Shown here piece by piece: positions 1 through 6,467 of a stretch of DNA of 51,125 nucleotides (position 1 is its first letter; the number at the start of each line of letters is the position of its first letter). A program made the translations under genes and the position numbers. The DNA comes from Bacteroidota bacterium (lineage in GTDB: Bacteria; Bacteroidota; Bacteroidia; Bacteroidales; VadinHA17). The DNA lies in the NCBI GenBank assembly GCA_011049175.1, contig DSCJ01000129.1, positions 1 through 51,125 on the forward strand, read 5' to 3'. A model generated the notes under the pieces. It ran no database searches and was not told where the DNA came from. It saw nothing but the letters and a program-made list of their open reading frames with translations.

Positions 1-134
1 ATCAAATCAAAGAAAGCGAGAAGGTTAAATTATGGTTCTGGCTGTCATTAAGTGTTGTAAATGCACTTGCTGAATTGAAAAAATTAAAAATGGGCACACC
101 ATATATTAGTACATAGCCAGTTAGCTACGTAGAT
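1..134 (+). repeat. Left terminal inverted repeat, probable end of a multicopy mobile element
   Basis: Positions 1-122 are the exact reverse complement of 51004-51125. After a 2-base mismatch a further 10 bases (CTACGTAGAT) are again shared. The repeat carries the 3' end of an open frame (3-116) that runs in from outside the window. The simplest reading is one end of an insertion sequence present in at least two copies, each with its 3' end facing into this segment. The element type cannot be named from the tail alone. An assembly break at a repeat would give the same picture. Confidence 0.7.
3..116 (+). CDS. C-terminal fragment of an unidentified protein, possibly a transposase
   Basis: An open frame enters from the left edge with no start and ends at TAG 114-116. 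It encodes 37 visible residues: a short aromatic and hydrophobic stretch (KLWFWLSLSVVNAL), then a Lys-rich tail ending TPYIST. The same fragment occurs inverted at the right edge (51010-51123). Two copies and a position at the contig edges fit a transposase C-terminus, but I do not recognise the family and there is no catalytic motif in view. Confidence 0.4.
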   Translation, partial: QIKESEKVKLWFWLSLSVVNALAELKKLKMGTPYIST

Positions 135-236
135 GGATATTGAATTAGCTTCAGGCGCTATGTTTTGCCCTTATAAAAGAACTGAATGCCAGTAATCAAT
201 ACGTGAAGAAAGTGAGGATATTTATTCAGCCGGCTT

Positions 237-626
237 CTATTCTTCTTCTCCCTCTATTTCAATCATTTTGAAAGGGATTTTCAGAATAGACTGGTAATCT
301 TCCCCGGCTTCCTGCAGGTCCCAGTCGTCCTGCTCATAATACCAGTTGATCTGTACCGGTTTGTCCTGCCGGTGCATGGCTTCCAGCTTTTTAAAGATCT
401 GGTATATGTATTTTGATGAATTGGTATTGAAATATTCCAGCTGTACGTTTACACGGGTATTGCCGGGCATATTCAGGCCGAAGCGGTCTAACTCCCTCAG
501 AATGGGATTGAAAAAAATGCTGCCGTCTTCCGGAATGGATTTTCCTTTGATCTCGATCACACCATCGGTCGGATCAATCACTACACGGGGTGTTTTATTT
601 GTTTCCTTGATGACCAGTGGTTTCAC
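237..626 (-). CDS. SiaC-like regulatory phosphoprotein (DUF1987)
   Basis: This 129-residue protein matches the DUF1987/SiaC family, small single-domain proteins related in fold to anti-anti-sigma (STAS) factors. In Pseudomonas aeruginosa, SiaC is phosphorylated on Thr68 by the kinase SiaB, dephosphorylated by SiaA, and activates the diguanylate cyclase SiaD. Here the motif YFNTNSSK puts a threonine at residue 68, matching that site. The C-terminus is acidic (EIEGEEE). No kinase, phosphatase or diguanylate cyclase gene is adjacent, so partners must be elsewhere or different. Family assignment is firm; the c-di-GMP role is only by analogy. Confidence 0.8.
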   Translation of the reverse strand: MKPLVIKETNKTPRVVIDPTDGVIEIKGKSIPEDGSIFFNPILRELDRFGLNMPGNTRVNVQLEYFNTNSSKYIYQIFKKLEAMHRQDKPVQINWYYEQDDWDLQEAGEDYQSILKIPFKMIEIEGEEE

Positions 627-840
627 GGTTCAAAGGCTATTTGGTTCTATAAATTTAGAAAAAAATGTACAAATACCATTCCCTTTGGAGTAAATTCTTA
701 TTCAAAACAAAATACCATTCGTGCATTCCATACCGGGATACTGCTCTGCATCAGATAAGTTGCGGGCAATTTACCGGTTGCTTCACCGGTTCAGTATTCA
801 GCGTATGAACGGAATGATTCAGAAAAATAAAGACACTGTA

Positions 841-876
841 ACTCCTGCCTGATGTTTGTTTTCAACAGGTAGGAGT
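841..876. repeat. Stem-loop upstream of the LiaF-like gene
   Basis: ACTCCTGCCTG at 841-851 pairs with CAGGTAGGAGT at 866-876 (11 bp, one mismatch), with an additional short TGTT/AACA pairing in the loop. It lies in the 340-bp gap 627-966, which otherwise shows no gene. No clean T-run follows, so a classical intrinsic terminator is not supported; it may be a leader structure. Confidence 0.35.
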
Positions 877-966
877 AATGGATTATTTTTCAGGAAAGTA
901 TTGTACGATAGCAAGGAACTTCTTATTTTTCGCCATGAACAAAATCATAAAAGAAACCAAACCAAT

Positions 967-1506
967 ATGAAAATGGGACCAGGTCTTTTTTGGGGGATCC
1001 TATTCCTGCTAATTGGAATATCCCTTTTGATCAAAGTGGTTTTCAGGCTGGATGTTCCCGTGGTACGTATTGTGACAGGGCTGGTGCTGATACTGCTTGG
1101 TGTTCGGATGCTGGTGGGAGGACCATGGTTCTTCCGGGAAGAACCGGAAGAAAATGAGGTGATCTTTGCTGAAAAAACCTACCGGGGGAAAGAGGTAAAA
1201 AACCAGGAATACAGTGTGGTGTTCGGGAAGGCCACGTTTGATTTTACCGACCTGGACAGTCTGAGTCTGCCCAAACATGTCAAGATCAGTACGGTGTTCG
1301 GCTCAACCACTATTTTTCTCAGCCGGGAGGTGCCGGTTAAAATAAAGGGCGAGTCGGTTTTTGCAGGTGTCAGACTGCCCGGTGGCAGTACCGCTGTTTT
1401 CGGTTCTACTTCATACGAGAGCGAAGGATTCGATCCGGCCCGGCCGTATCTGGGAATTCAAAGCGAGGTGGTATTCGGCAGAGTAAATATGGTATACCGG
1501 GAGTGA
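967..1506 (+). CDS. LiaF/LiaI-like membrane protein
   Basis: About 179 residues. Two hydrophobic segments (roughly 8-24 and 32-50) are followed by a soluble beta-rich part with recurring VFG motifs (VVFGKATFDF, STVFGSTTIFL, VFGSTSYES, VVFGRVNMVY). This is the pattern of the cell wall-active antibiotics response (LiaF-type) C-terminal domain behind a small LiaI-like transmembrane module. In Firmicutes LiaF restrains a cell-envelope stress kinase; in Bacteroidota the role is not settled. The ATG at 967 starts directly before the first membrane helix; the frame is open further upstream to 856, but that part looks non-coding. It stands alone, with no kinase next to it. Confidence 0.7.
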   Translation: MKMGPGLFWGILFLLIGISLLIKVVFRLDVPVVRIVTGLVLILLGVRMLVGGPWFFREEPEENEVIFAEKTYRGKEVKNQEYSVVFGKATFDFTDLDSLSLPKHVKISTVFGSTTIFLSREVPVKIKGESVFAGVRLPGGSTAVFGSTSYESEGFDPARPYLGIQSEVVFGRVNMVYRE

Positions 1507-1680
1507 AAAGATGCTTAACGGCATACCATTTGGCGGGTGATACAATTCTTTGAGGGTATTCCAAGGATTCTTCCGGTAAATATTTTTACCCGAACTGTTT
1601 TTCCGGTTTCTCTTTTTCCCTTAACTTACGGCTGATAAAGGGCCGGGACAATTTGTACCGGGACATATAAACAATTTGTT

Positions 1681-2181
1681 ATGGAAAGAATAGCCGTTTT
1701 TGCAGGTTCGTTTGATCCGTTTACCGTGGGGCATGAAGATGTAGTGAAACGGGGACTGTTTATGTTCGACAGGATCGTCATTGCCATTGGATACAATTCC
1801 AATAAAAAGGGATTCTTCCCTTTGAAAAGAAGGATTGAGTGGATTGAACAGGTGTTCCGGGGTGAAGCCAGGGTATGTGTGGATTATTACGATGGTCTGA
1901 CGGTAGATTTCTGCCGAAAGGTAGGGGCCAGGTATCTGCTGAGAGGACTGCGTACGGCCGCCGATTTTGAATACGAACGTGCGATAGCCCAGATCAACCG
2001 GGCCATGGCCCCGGAAGTGGAGTCGGTTTTTCTGCTGACCACTCCCGAACACACCCCCATTACGTCCACCATTGTACGGGATATTATCAGGCACAGGGGA
2101 AATGCAGGCTCCTTCCTGCCTGAAAAAATGGAACTCAGGAATATGAATATTGACGAACTGAAGGATGAACTGGAGGAGTAG
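1681..2181 (+). CDS. coaD: Phosphopantetheine adenylyltransferase
   Basis: A 166-residue cytosolic enzyme that transfers AMP from ATP to 4'-phosphopantetheine, the penultimate step of coenzyme A synthesis. The N-terminal nucleotidyltransferase signature GSFDPFTVGH (residues 9-18) carries the TxGH nucleotide-binding motif, and the C-terminal segment TPITSTIVRDI is the conserved substrate and ATP contact loop. Length is normal for the family. Its 3' end overlaps the next gene by 17 bp in another frame, suggesting translational coupling. Confidence 0.95.
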   Translation: MERIAVFAGSFDPFTVGHEDVVKRGLFMFDRIVIAIGYNSNKKGFFPLKRRIEWIEQVFRGEARVCVDYYDGLTVDFCRKVGARYLLRGLRTAADFEYERAIAQINRAMAPEVESVFLLTTPEHTPITSTIVRDIIRHRGNAGSFLPEKMELRNMNIDELKDELEE

Positions 2182-3574
2182 GAGCTTTTTGATATGGCCT
2201 GTGTTTGCATGGGCAGTTTTTTGCGGCGAAGCGGCCGAAGTGCATATCCGGGCCCGTCATCCCGAATGGGCAAACCAGCACATTGAAATATTTACCATTG
2301 CCGATCCGGTGGTGCATGCCAGGCAGGTGCTGGCTGCTGCCGATACCGATGAAACAGGTTTTTTCGAGGTACGTTTCTCACTTGAGGAAACCCGGCAAAT
2401 TTATATAGAGCAGGGTGTGTACCGGATGTATTTCTATGCCCGGCCCGGCAGGTCCTACCGGCTTATCCTTCCTCCCTTCCGGGAAAAAAGTCGGGATGAA
2501 TGGCTCAATCCTTATTTTCAGCCTTCCGTGGTTCACCTGGCCACGCTGGATGAAGATTCCACCGGGCTGAATGCGCTGATCAGAAATTTCGACCGTTATT
2601 TCCAGCCTGTGTATGAAGAACTGGCCGTTCAGGTTTACGGCCGGAGGGAAGTAGAAGGGGTGGAACGGGCCATTGACCAGCTGGAAATGCTGTTCCCGGC
2701 TGATACCGGTTTCTTTGCCGAATACAAGCAATACCGGCTGTCTTCTCTTCGTGCACTTCAGTACCAGCAGGAAAGCCGTGTGCTGAAACAGCATATCCTG
2801 CCTGATGAACCTCCCGACTGGAATAATCCTGCCTACCACGATCTCTTCAGCCAGACCTTTATGAGGGTTTTCAGGAAACTTGATGCCGACGGCAGTTTTT
2901 CGCCCGTTTTACAGGAAATATATCGTGAAAAGGACCTGGGTCTGCTGATTGCTTCATTGAAAGAACGGCTCTCCCTGAGGTCACATTCCCTGGTGGAGAT
3001 GATTGCCGTAAAAGGATTGTATGATGCATGTCATGACGAGGAAATATCCGCATCCCTGGCTGCACATTTCCTGGAAGAACTGGCTGAATCAGGTTCCGGC
3101 GAGGAGATCAGATACTGTGCCCTGCATGTGCATGAACGACTGACCCGGCTTCTGCCCGGATCACCGGCTCCCCGGTTGCTGCCGGCAGACCCGGACAGGG
3201 AAGAGGATTATCTGAATGGCGTGAGAGGCAAGTATATTTACCTGGTTTTCGCATCTCCCCGAAGTTATACGTTTTTGCGGGAGTTGCCGCTGATCAGGCA
3301 AATTGCCTCCCGGTTTGGAGAAAACCTGCAGGTGCTTTTGGTAATGGCCGGAACGGAAGGCTCCCGTGACGATTTGTTTGCCGGGGATTCCACCGGTATA
3401 CGTGTGGTGTATACGGAATACGGCAACGAGATGATTGAGAAGTACCGCGTAAGGGCTTTCCCTTCCTATTTTCTCATTGACCAGGAAGGGAAAATAATAT
3501 GGGCGCCGGCTCCTTCTCCCCTGGAGCATTTTTCAGATAAATTCACCCGACTGGTGAAATCAGCCGGCCAGTAA
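2165..3574 (+). CDS. Secreted thioredoxin-fold protein lacking the CxxC motif
   Basis: About 469 residues with an N-terminal signal peptide (hydrophobic run ending near AVFCGEAAE), a long middle region of unknown type rich in charged helices, and a C-terminal part (about 320-465) with the outline of a TlpA/thioredoxin-like domain: KYIYLVFASP, a central strand LQVLLVMAG, and a cis-Pro-like loop VRAFPSYFLIDQEGKIIW. Where redox-active relatives have CxxC after the first strand, this protein has SPRS, so disulfide exchange is unlikely. Similar proteins in Bacteroidota sit in the periplasm or outer envelope. The start overlaps coaD; the 3' end overlaps the convergent Nudix gene by 15 bp. Confidence 0.7.
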   Translation: MNWRSRSFLIWPVFAWAVFCGEAAEVHIRARHPEWANQHIEIFTIADPVVHARQVLAAADTDETGFFEVRFSLEETRQIYIEQGVYRMYFYARPGRSYRLILPPFREKSRDEWLNPYFQPSVVHLATLDEDSTGLNALIRNFDRYFQPVYEELAVQVYGRREVEGVERAIDQLEMLFPADTGFFAEYKQYRLSSLRALQYQQESRVLKQHILPDEPPDWNNPAYHDLFSQTFMRVFRKLDADGSFSPVLQEIYREKDLGLLIASLKERLSLRSHSLVEMIAVKGLYDACHDEEISASLAAHFLEELAESGSGEEIRYCALHVHERLTRLLPGSPAPRLLPADPDREEDYLNGVRGKYIYLVFASPRSYTFLRELPLIRQIASRFGENLQVLLVMAGTEGSRDDLFAGDSTGIRVVYTEYGNEMIEKYRVRAFPSYFLIDQEGKIIWAPAPSPLEHFSDKFTRLVKSAGQ

Positions 3575-4180
3575 TTCTGCCTTCCGCAGAACATCGGCTA
3601 TGGAAGCAAAGGTGGCTTTCCTGATCTCTTGCGGAATGGGGGGGACAAACCATTGTACTTCGGTAATATCCTCTTCCGTCTGGGGTGTGGGGGAGGTATT
3701 TCCGGCAGCCTGCATAAGGTACCATGTGGTTTTTTTCAGGCAGGGAGTACCGCCGGAGAGGTAGGTATGGTAAGTGTCGGTAATCTTTTTTTCAATGACC
3801 AGGTGATCCAGGCCGGTTTCCTCACCAACTTCCCTCAGCGCACCAGTTTCGGCCGGTTCGTCGCGGTGCAGCTTTCCTTTTGGCAGGTCCCATACCCCCC
3901 TTCTTTTGATCAGCAGCACCCTTCCGGCATTATCCCTGACCAGACCGCCTGCCGCGTTTATCTGCTGAAATGACTGGCAAAACCTTTTGAACAGGGCTTC
4001 TTCATCAGGATAGGTGAATACCAGGCCTTTTTCTTTCCGGTTTCTTTCAAAATAATCCAGTTCCTTTTCCAGACTTTTATTATCACTGAAGGGAATAACC
4101 CTGAGACCGGAGACTTCAGGTACGGTATCTGCCTGGTTCGTGAGAAAAACAGGCCGGTTGTTGTAAAAAACTTTATACAT
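3560..4180 (-). CDS. Nudix hydrolase
   Basis: A 206-residue protein with a complete Nudix box at residues 102-124: GKLHRDE, seven residues, then REVGEETGL. Such enzymes hydrolyse nucleoside diphosphate-linked compounds using Mg2+ bound by the REVGEE glutamates. An N-terminal extension of about 75 residues precedes the Nudix fold and is of unknown role. The gene is divergent from pyrE with only 7 bp between the two start codons, so control regions must overlap coding DNA. The substrate cannot be inferred. Confidence 0.85.
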   Translation of the reverse strand: MYKVFYNNRPVFLTNQADTVPEVSGLRVIPFSDNKSLEKELDYFERNRKEKGLVFTYPDEEALFKRFCQSFQQINAAGGLVRDNAGRVLLIKRRGVWDLPKGKLHRDEPAETGALREVGEETGLDHLVIEKKITDTYHTYLSGGTPCLKKTTWYLMQAAGNTSPTPQTEEDITEVQWFVPPIPQEIRKATFASIADVLRKAELLAG

Positions 4181-4183
4181 TTG
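4176..4183 (+). promoter_or_regulatory. Candidate -7 element for pyrE
   Basis: TACATTTG matches the Bacteroidota TAnnTTTG -7 consensus, but lies only 4 bases before the pyrE ATG at 4188. If real, the transcript would be nearly leaderless. No well-spaced -33 TTG is seen. Low confidence. Confidence 0.3.
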
Positions 4184-4187
4184 CGCT

Positions 4188-4820
4188 ATGGAAAATTACA
4201 GCCAACAGGTGGCGGAATACCTGCTGCAAATAAACTCAATTAAACTCAATCCGTCAAATCCGTTTACATGGGCTTCGGGCTGGAAATCACCCATCTATTG
4301 TGATAACCGGAAAACCCTTTCGCATCCTGAAGTAAGGAATTATATCTGCCGGAGTTTTGTGGAAATTATCAGTGATCGCTATCCCGGGGTGGAGGTGATT
4401 GCCGGCGTGGCTACCGGAGCCATTGCCCACGGGATGCTGGTAGCCGACAGGCTGGAGAAACCCTTTGTGTACGTGCGTTCTTCGGCCAAGGGGCATGGAC
4501 TGGAAAACCGGGTTGAGGGTGAAGTGCACCCCGGCCAAAAGGCCGTGGTCATAGAAGACCTGATATCCACAGGAGGAAGCAGCCTGGCGGCTGTGCGTGC
4601 CCTGGCCGATCTGTCGGTGGAGGTGCTGGCCATGGGGGCCATCTTTACTTACGGCTTTCCGGTGGCAGAGGAAAGATTCCTGCAGGAAAACCTGGAGCTG
4701 TTTACACTCAGCCATTATAATGTTTTGCTGGAAACGGCTCTGGAATCGGGATATATCCGGAACGACGATCTGGCTATCCTCCGGGAATGGAGGCAGGATC
4801 CGGCCAACTGGCCGAAATAA
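4188..4820 (+). CDS. pyrE: Orotate phosphoribosyltransferase
   Basis: A 210-residue cytosolic enzyme of pyrimidine synthesis that joins orotate to PRPP to give orotidine 5'-phosphate. The PRPP-binding loop VVIEDLISTGGSS (about 119-131) is intact, as are the N-terminal FTWASGWKSPIYCDNR segment and the KGHGLENRVEG region carrying catalytic lysines. Length is standard. It is followed after 19 bp by a START-like gene in the same direction. Confidence 0.95.
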   Translation: MENYSQQVAEYLLQINSIKLNPSNPFTWASGWKSPIYCDNRKTLSHPEVRNYICRSFVEIISDRYPGVEVIAGVATGAIAHGMLVADRLEKPFVYVRSSAKGHGLENRVEGEVHPGQKAVVIEDLISTGGSSLAAVRALADLSVEVLAMGAIFTYGFPVAEERFLQENLELFTLSHYNVLLETALESGYIRNDDLAILREWRQDPANWPK

Positions 4821-4839
4821 TTAATCAAATAAACAGATT

Positions 4840-5247
4840 ATGTTGAAAGCTGAAAGCCGGATTGGAACGGTAAAACATTCCGGGAAAAAGATCTTTGAAT
4901 TCCTGTGCGACTTCAGAAACTATGAAAAACTTATTCCTGAAGGAAAAATAAATAACTGGGAAGCGGAGGAAGATTCATGCCGTTTCAGTGTGGATGGACT
5001 GGGGGAAGCCGGTATCAGGGTGGTGGAGAAGAAGCCTTTCCAGCTAATAAAGCTTACGGGCGACGGACCATACAGTATCGATTTTTTCATGTGGGTGCAG
5101 ATCAAAGAGGCAGGGGAGAACGATTCCCGGGTAAAGCTGACTTTGCAGGCCGAAATGAATGCCATGATGAGTTCCATGGCGAAGGGGCCGGTGAAACAGT
5201 TCCTCGACATTATGCTGGATTACCTCGAAAAAATGGATTATGAGTGA
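4840..5247 (+). CDS. SRPBCC/START-like small protein
   Basis: 135 residues with the usual layout of the SRPBCC (polyketide cyclase/START-like) fold: an N-terminal strand, two helices (SGKKIFEFLCDFRNYEKLIP), a run of antiparallel strands, and a long C-terminal helix (VKQFLDIMLDYLEKM). The fold encloses a hydrophobic ligand pocket, but no ligand can be predicted. It probably shares a transcript with pyrE and overlaps the 3' end of convergent birA by 10 bp. Confidence 0.7.
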   Translation: MLKAESRIGTVKHSGKKIFEFLCDFRNYEKLIPEGKINNWEAEEDSCRFSVDGLGEAGIRVVEKKPFQLIKLTGDGPYSIDFFMWVQIKEAGENDSRVKLTLQAEMNAMMSSMAKGPVKQFLDIMLDYLEKMDYE

Positions 5248-6026
5248 CCCGTTACCAGGTGTTCCACTTCTTTGAATCCGTAATGCCTGATCTCTCCCCT
5301 GCGGGTTTCCAGTACCAGTATCCCTGTGGTTTCCACCCTTACCGGCCTGGCCTCGAATGTTTCCGATGCATCCCGGTAAGTGTTCCACCGGTGGTTGCCG
5401 AGCAGCCTGGAAGAATAATCCGATTCCAGCCGGCAGGTCACACCCTGTCGGAGGCTTTCATACCGGTTTTCCAGAAAAGTGCAGAGCAGATTCAGGCAGG
5501 TTTCGGTTTCGTATTCAAAGCCGGTAAGGAGGCGAAGGGAGACGCCACCGGAAAGATCCCGGTCGAATGTGGTTTGATTGATGTTCAGCCCGATCCCTGC
5601 CACGGTATGTGTCATTTTATTTCCCATCACAGCATGTTCGATTAGGATACCCCCGATTTTCCGGTTTTCTGCAAATATGTCATTTGGCCATTTGATGAGG
5701 GGAAAGGGTATGTATAGTGCCAGAAAGTCGGTAATACCAAGAGAAATGGCTTCCGAAAGCAGGAATTGTTTTTCGGCAGACAGAAAATGTGGATAAAGAA
5801 TCAGACTGAATGTCAGGTTTTTACCTGCTTCGCTTTTCCAGCGGTTTCCGGCCTGGCCCCTGCCTGCCGACTGAAAACCAGCCCATACCAGGGTTCCTTC
5901 GGGGATTCCGGATTTTCCGGCAATCAAACTGGCATAATTGTTGGTCGAATCAAGCGTATTGAAATACAGGCGGTTTTGCCCCATGTAAGTTGTATCCATA
6001 GCAAACGGGAAAGTATAGTTCAACAA
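5238..6026 (-). CDS. birA: Biotin--[acetyl-CoA-carboxylase] ligase
   Basis: About 262 residues. It activates biotin with ATP and attaches it to the carboxyl carrier protein. Signatures present are STNNYA, the biotinyl-AMP loop AGRGQAGNRW, the KWPNDI strand with the catalytic lysine, and GGILIE. The N-terminal winged-helix DNA-binding domain of E. coli BirA is absent, so this is a monofunctional group I ligase and not a repressor. Another methionine follows ten codons in (MDTTYMGQ), a possible alternative start. Confidence 0.9.
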   Translation of the reverse strand: MLNYTFPFAMDTTYMGQNRLYFNTLDSTNNYASLIAGKSGIPEGTLVWAGFQSAGRGQAGNRWKSEAGKNLTFSLILYPHFLSAEKQFLLSEAISLGITDFLALYIPFPLIKWPNDIFAENRKIGGILIEHAVMGNKMTHTVAGIGLNINQTTFDRDLSGGVSLRLLTGFEYETETCLNLLCTFLENRYESLRQGVTCRLESDYSSRLLGNHRWNTYRDASETFEARPVRVETTGILVLETRRGEIRHYGFKEVEHLVTGHS

Positions 6027-6067
6027 ATGTAAGCTTTTCCCTGAAAAGGGATATGCTTAAAAATTGT

Positions 6068-6075
6068 TACCTTTG
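6068..6075 (+). promoter_or_regulatory. -7 promoter element for the rsfS-ftsH operon
   Basis: TACCTTTG fits TAnnTTTG exactly, 17 bases before the rsfS start at 6093. A small inverted repeat (TTCCCT/AGGGA, about 6037-6050) lies upstream in the birA-rsfS divergent region. No good -33 TTG is seen at the expected distance. Confidence 0.5.
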
Positions 6076-6092
6076 TATGTCAAAATGTATGA

Positions 6093-6464
6093 ATGAAGAA
6101 TAACGAGAACGAATATCTGAAAACACTTGTCAACCAGATTGTAGAATCCATTTTAAGCAAGAAAGGAAAGGAAATTGTGAGCATCGACCTGAGGGGGATC
6201 GGATCGACGGTATGCGATTATTTCATATTGTGCAACGGCGATTCGAAAACACAGGTTGCGGCTATTGCTGAAGGAATAGATGAACAGGTAAAGAAGAACC
6301 TCCATATAGATCCCCATCACAGGGAAGGCATGGCTTATGCCCACTGGGTACTGCTGGATTACCTGGATGTGGTGGTGCATATTTTTCAGAAAGAATACCG
6401 TGATTTCTACAAGCTGGAGAATCTCTGGGCAGATGGGAAAATTGAATATATTGAGGAAGAGTAG
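6093..6464 (+). CDS. rsfS: Ribosomal silencing factor RsfS
   Basis: A 123-residue RsfS/YbeB/iojap protein. It binds ribosomal protein uL14 on the 50S subunit and blocks joining with the 30S, lowering translation during starvation. The typical motifs are visible: DLRGIGSTVCDYFILCNGDS, HREGMAYAHWVLLDYLDVVVHIF and FYKLENLW. It leads a tight operon: ftsH starts 4 bases after its stop, an arrangement often seen in Bacteroidota. Confidence 0.93.
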   Translation: MKNNENEYLKTLVNQIVESILSKKGKEIVSIDLRGIGSTVCDYFILCNGDSKTQVAAIAEGIDEQVKKNLHIDPHHREGMAYAHWVLLDYLDVVVHIFQKEYRDFYKLENLWADGKIEYIEEE

Positions 6465-6467
6465 GGT

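Noticed and set aside
136-236. 20-codon frame beginning at ATG 133 next to the left repeat
   Set aside because: It is too short and has no promoter, signal or similarity that I recognise; it may be chance.
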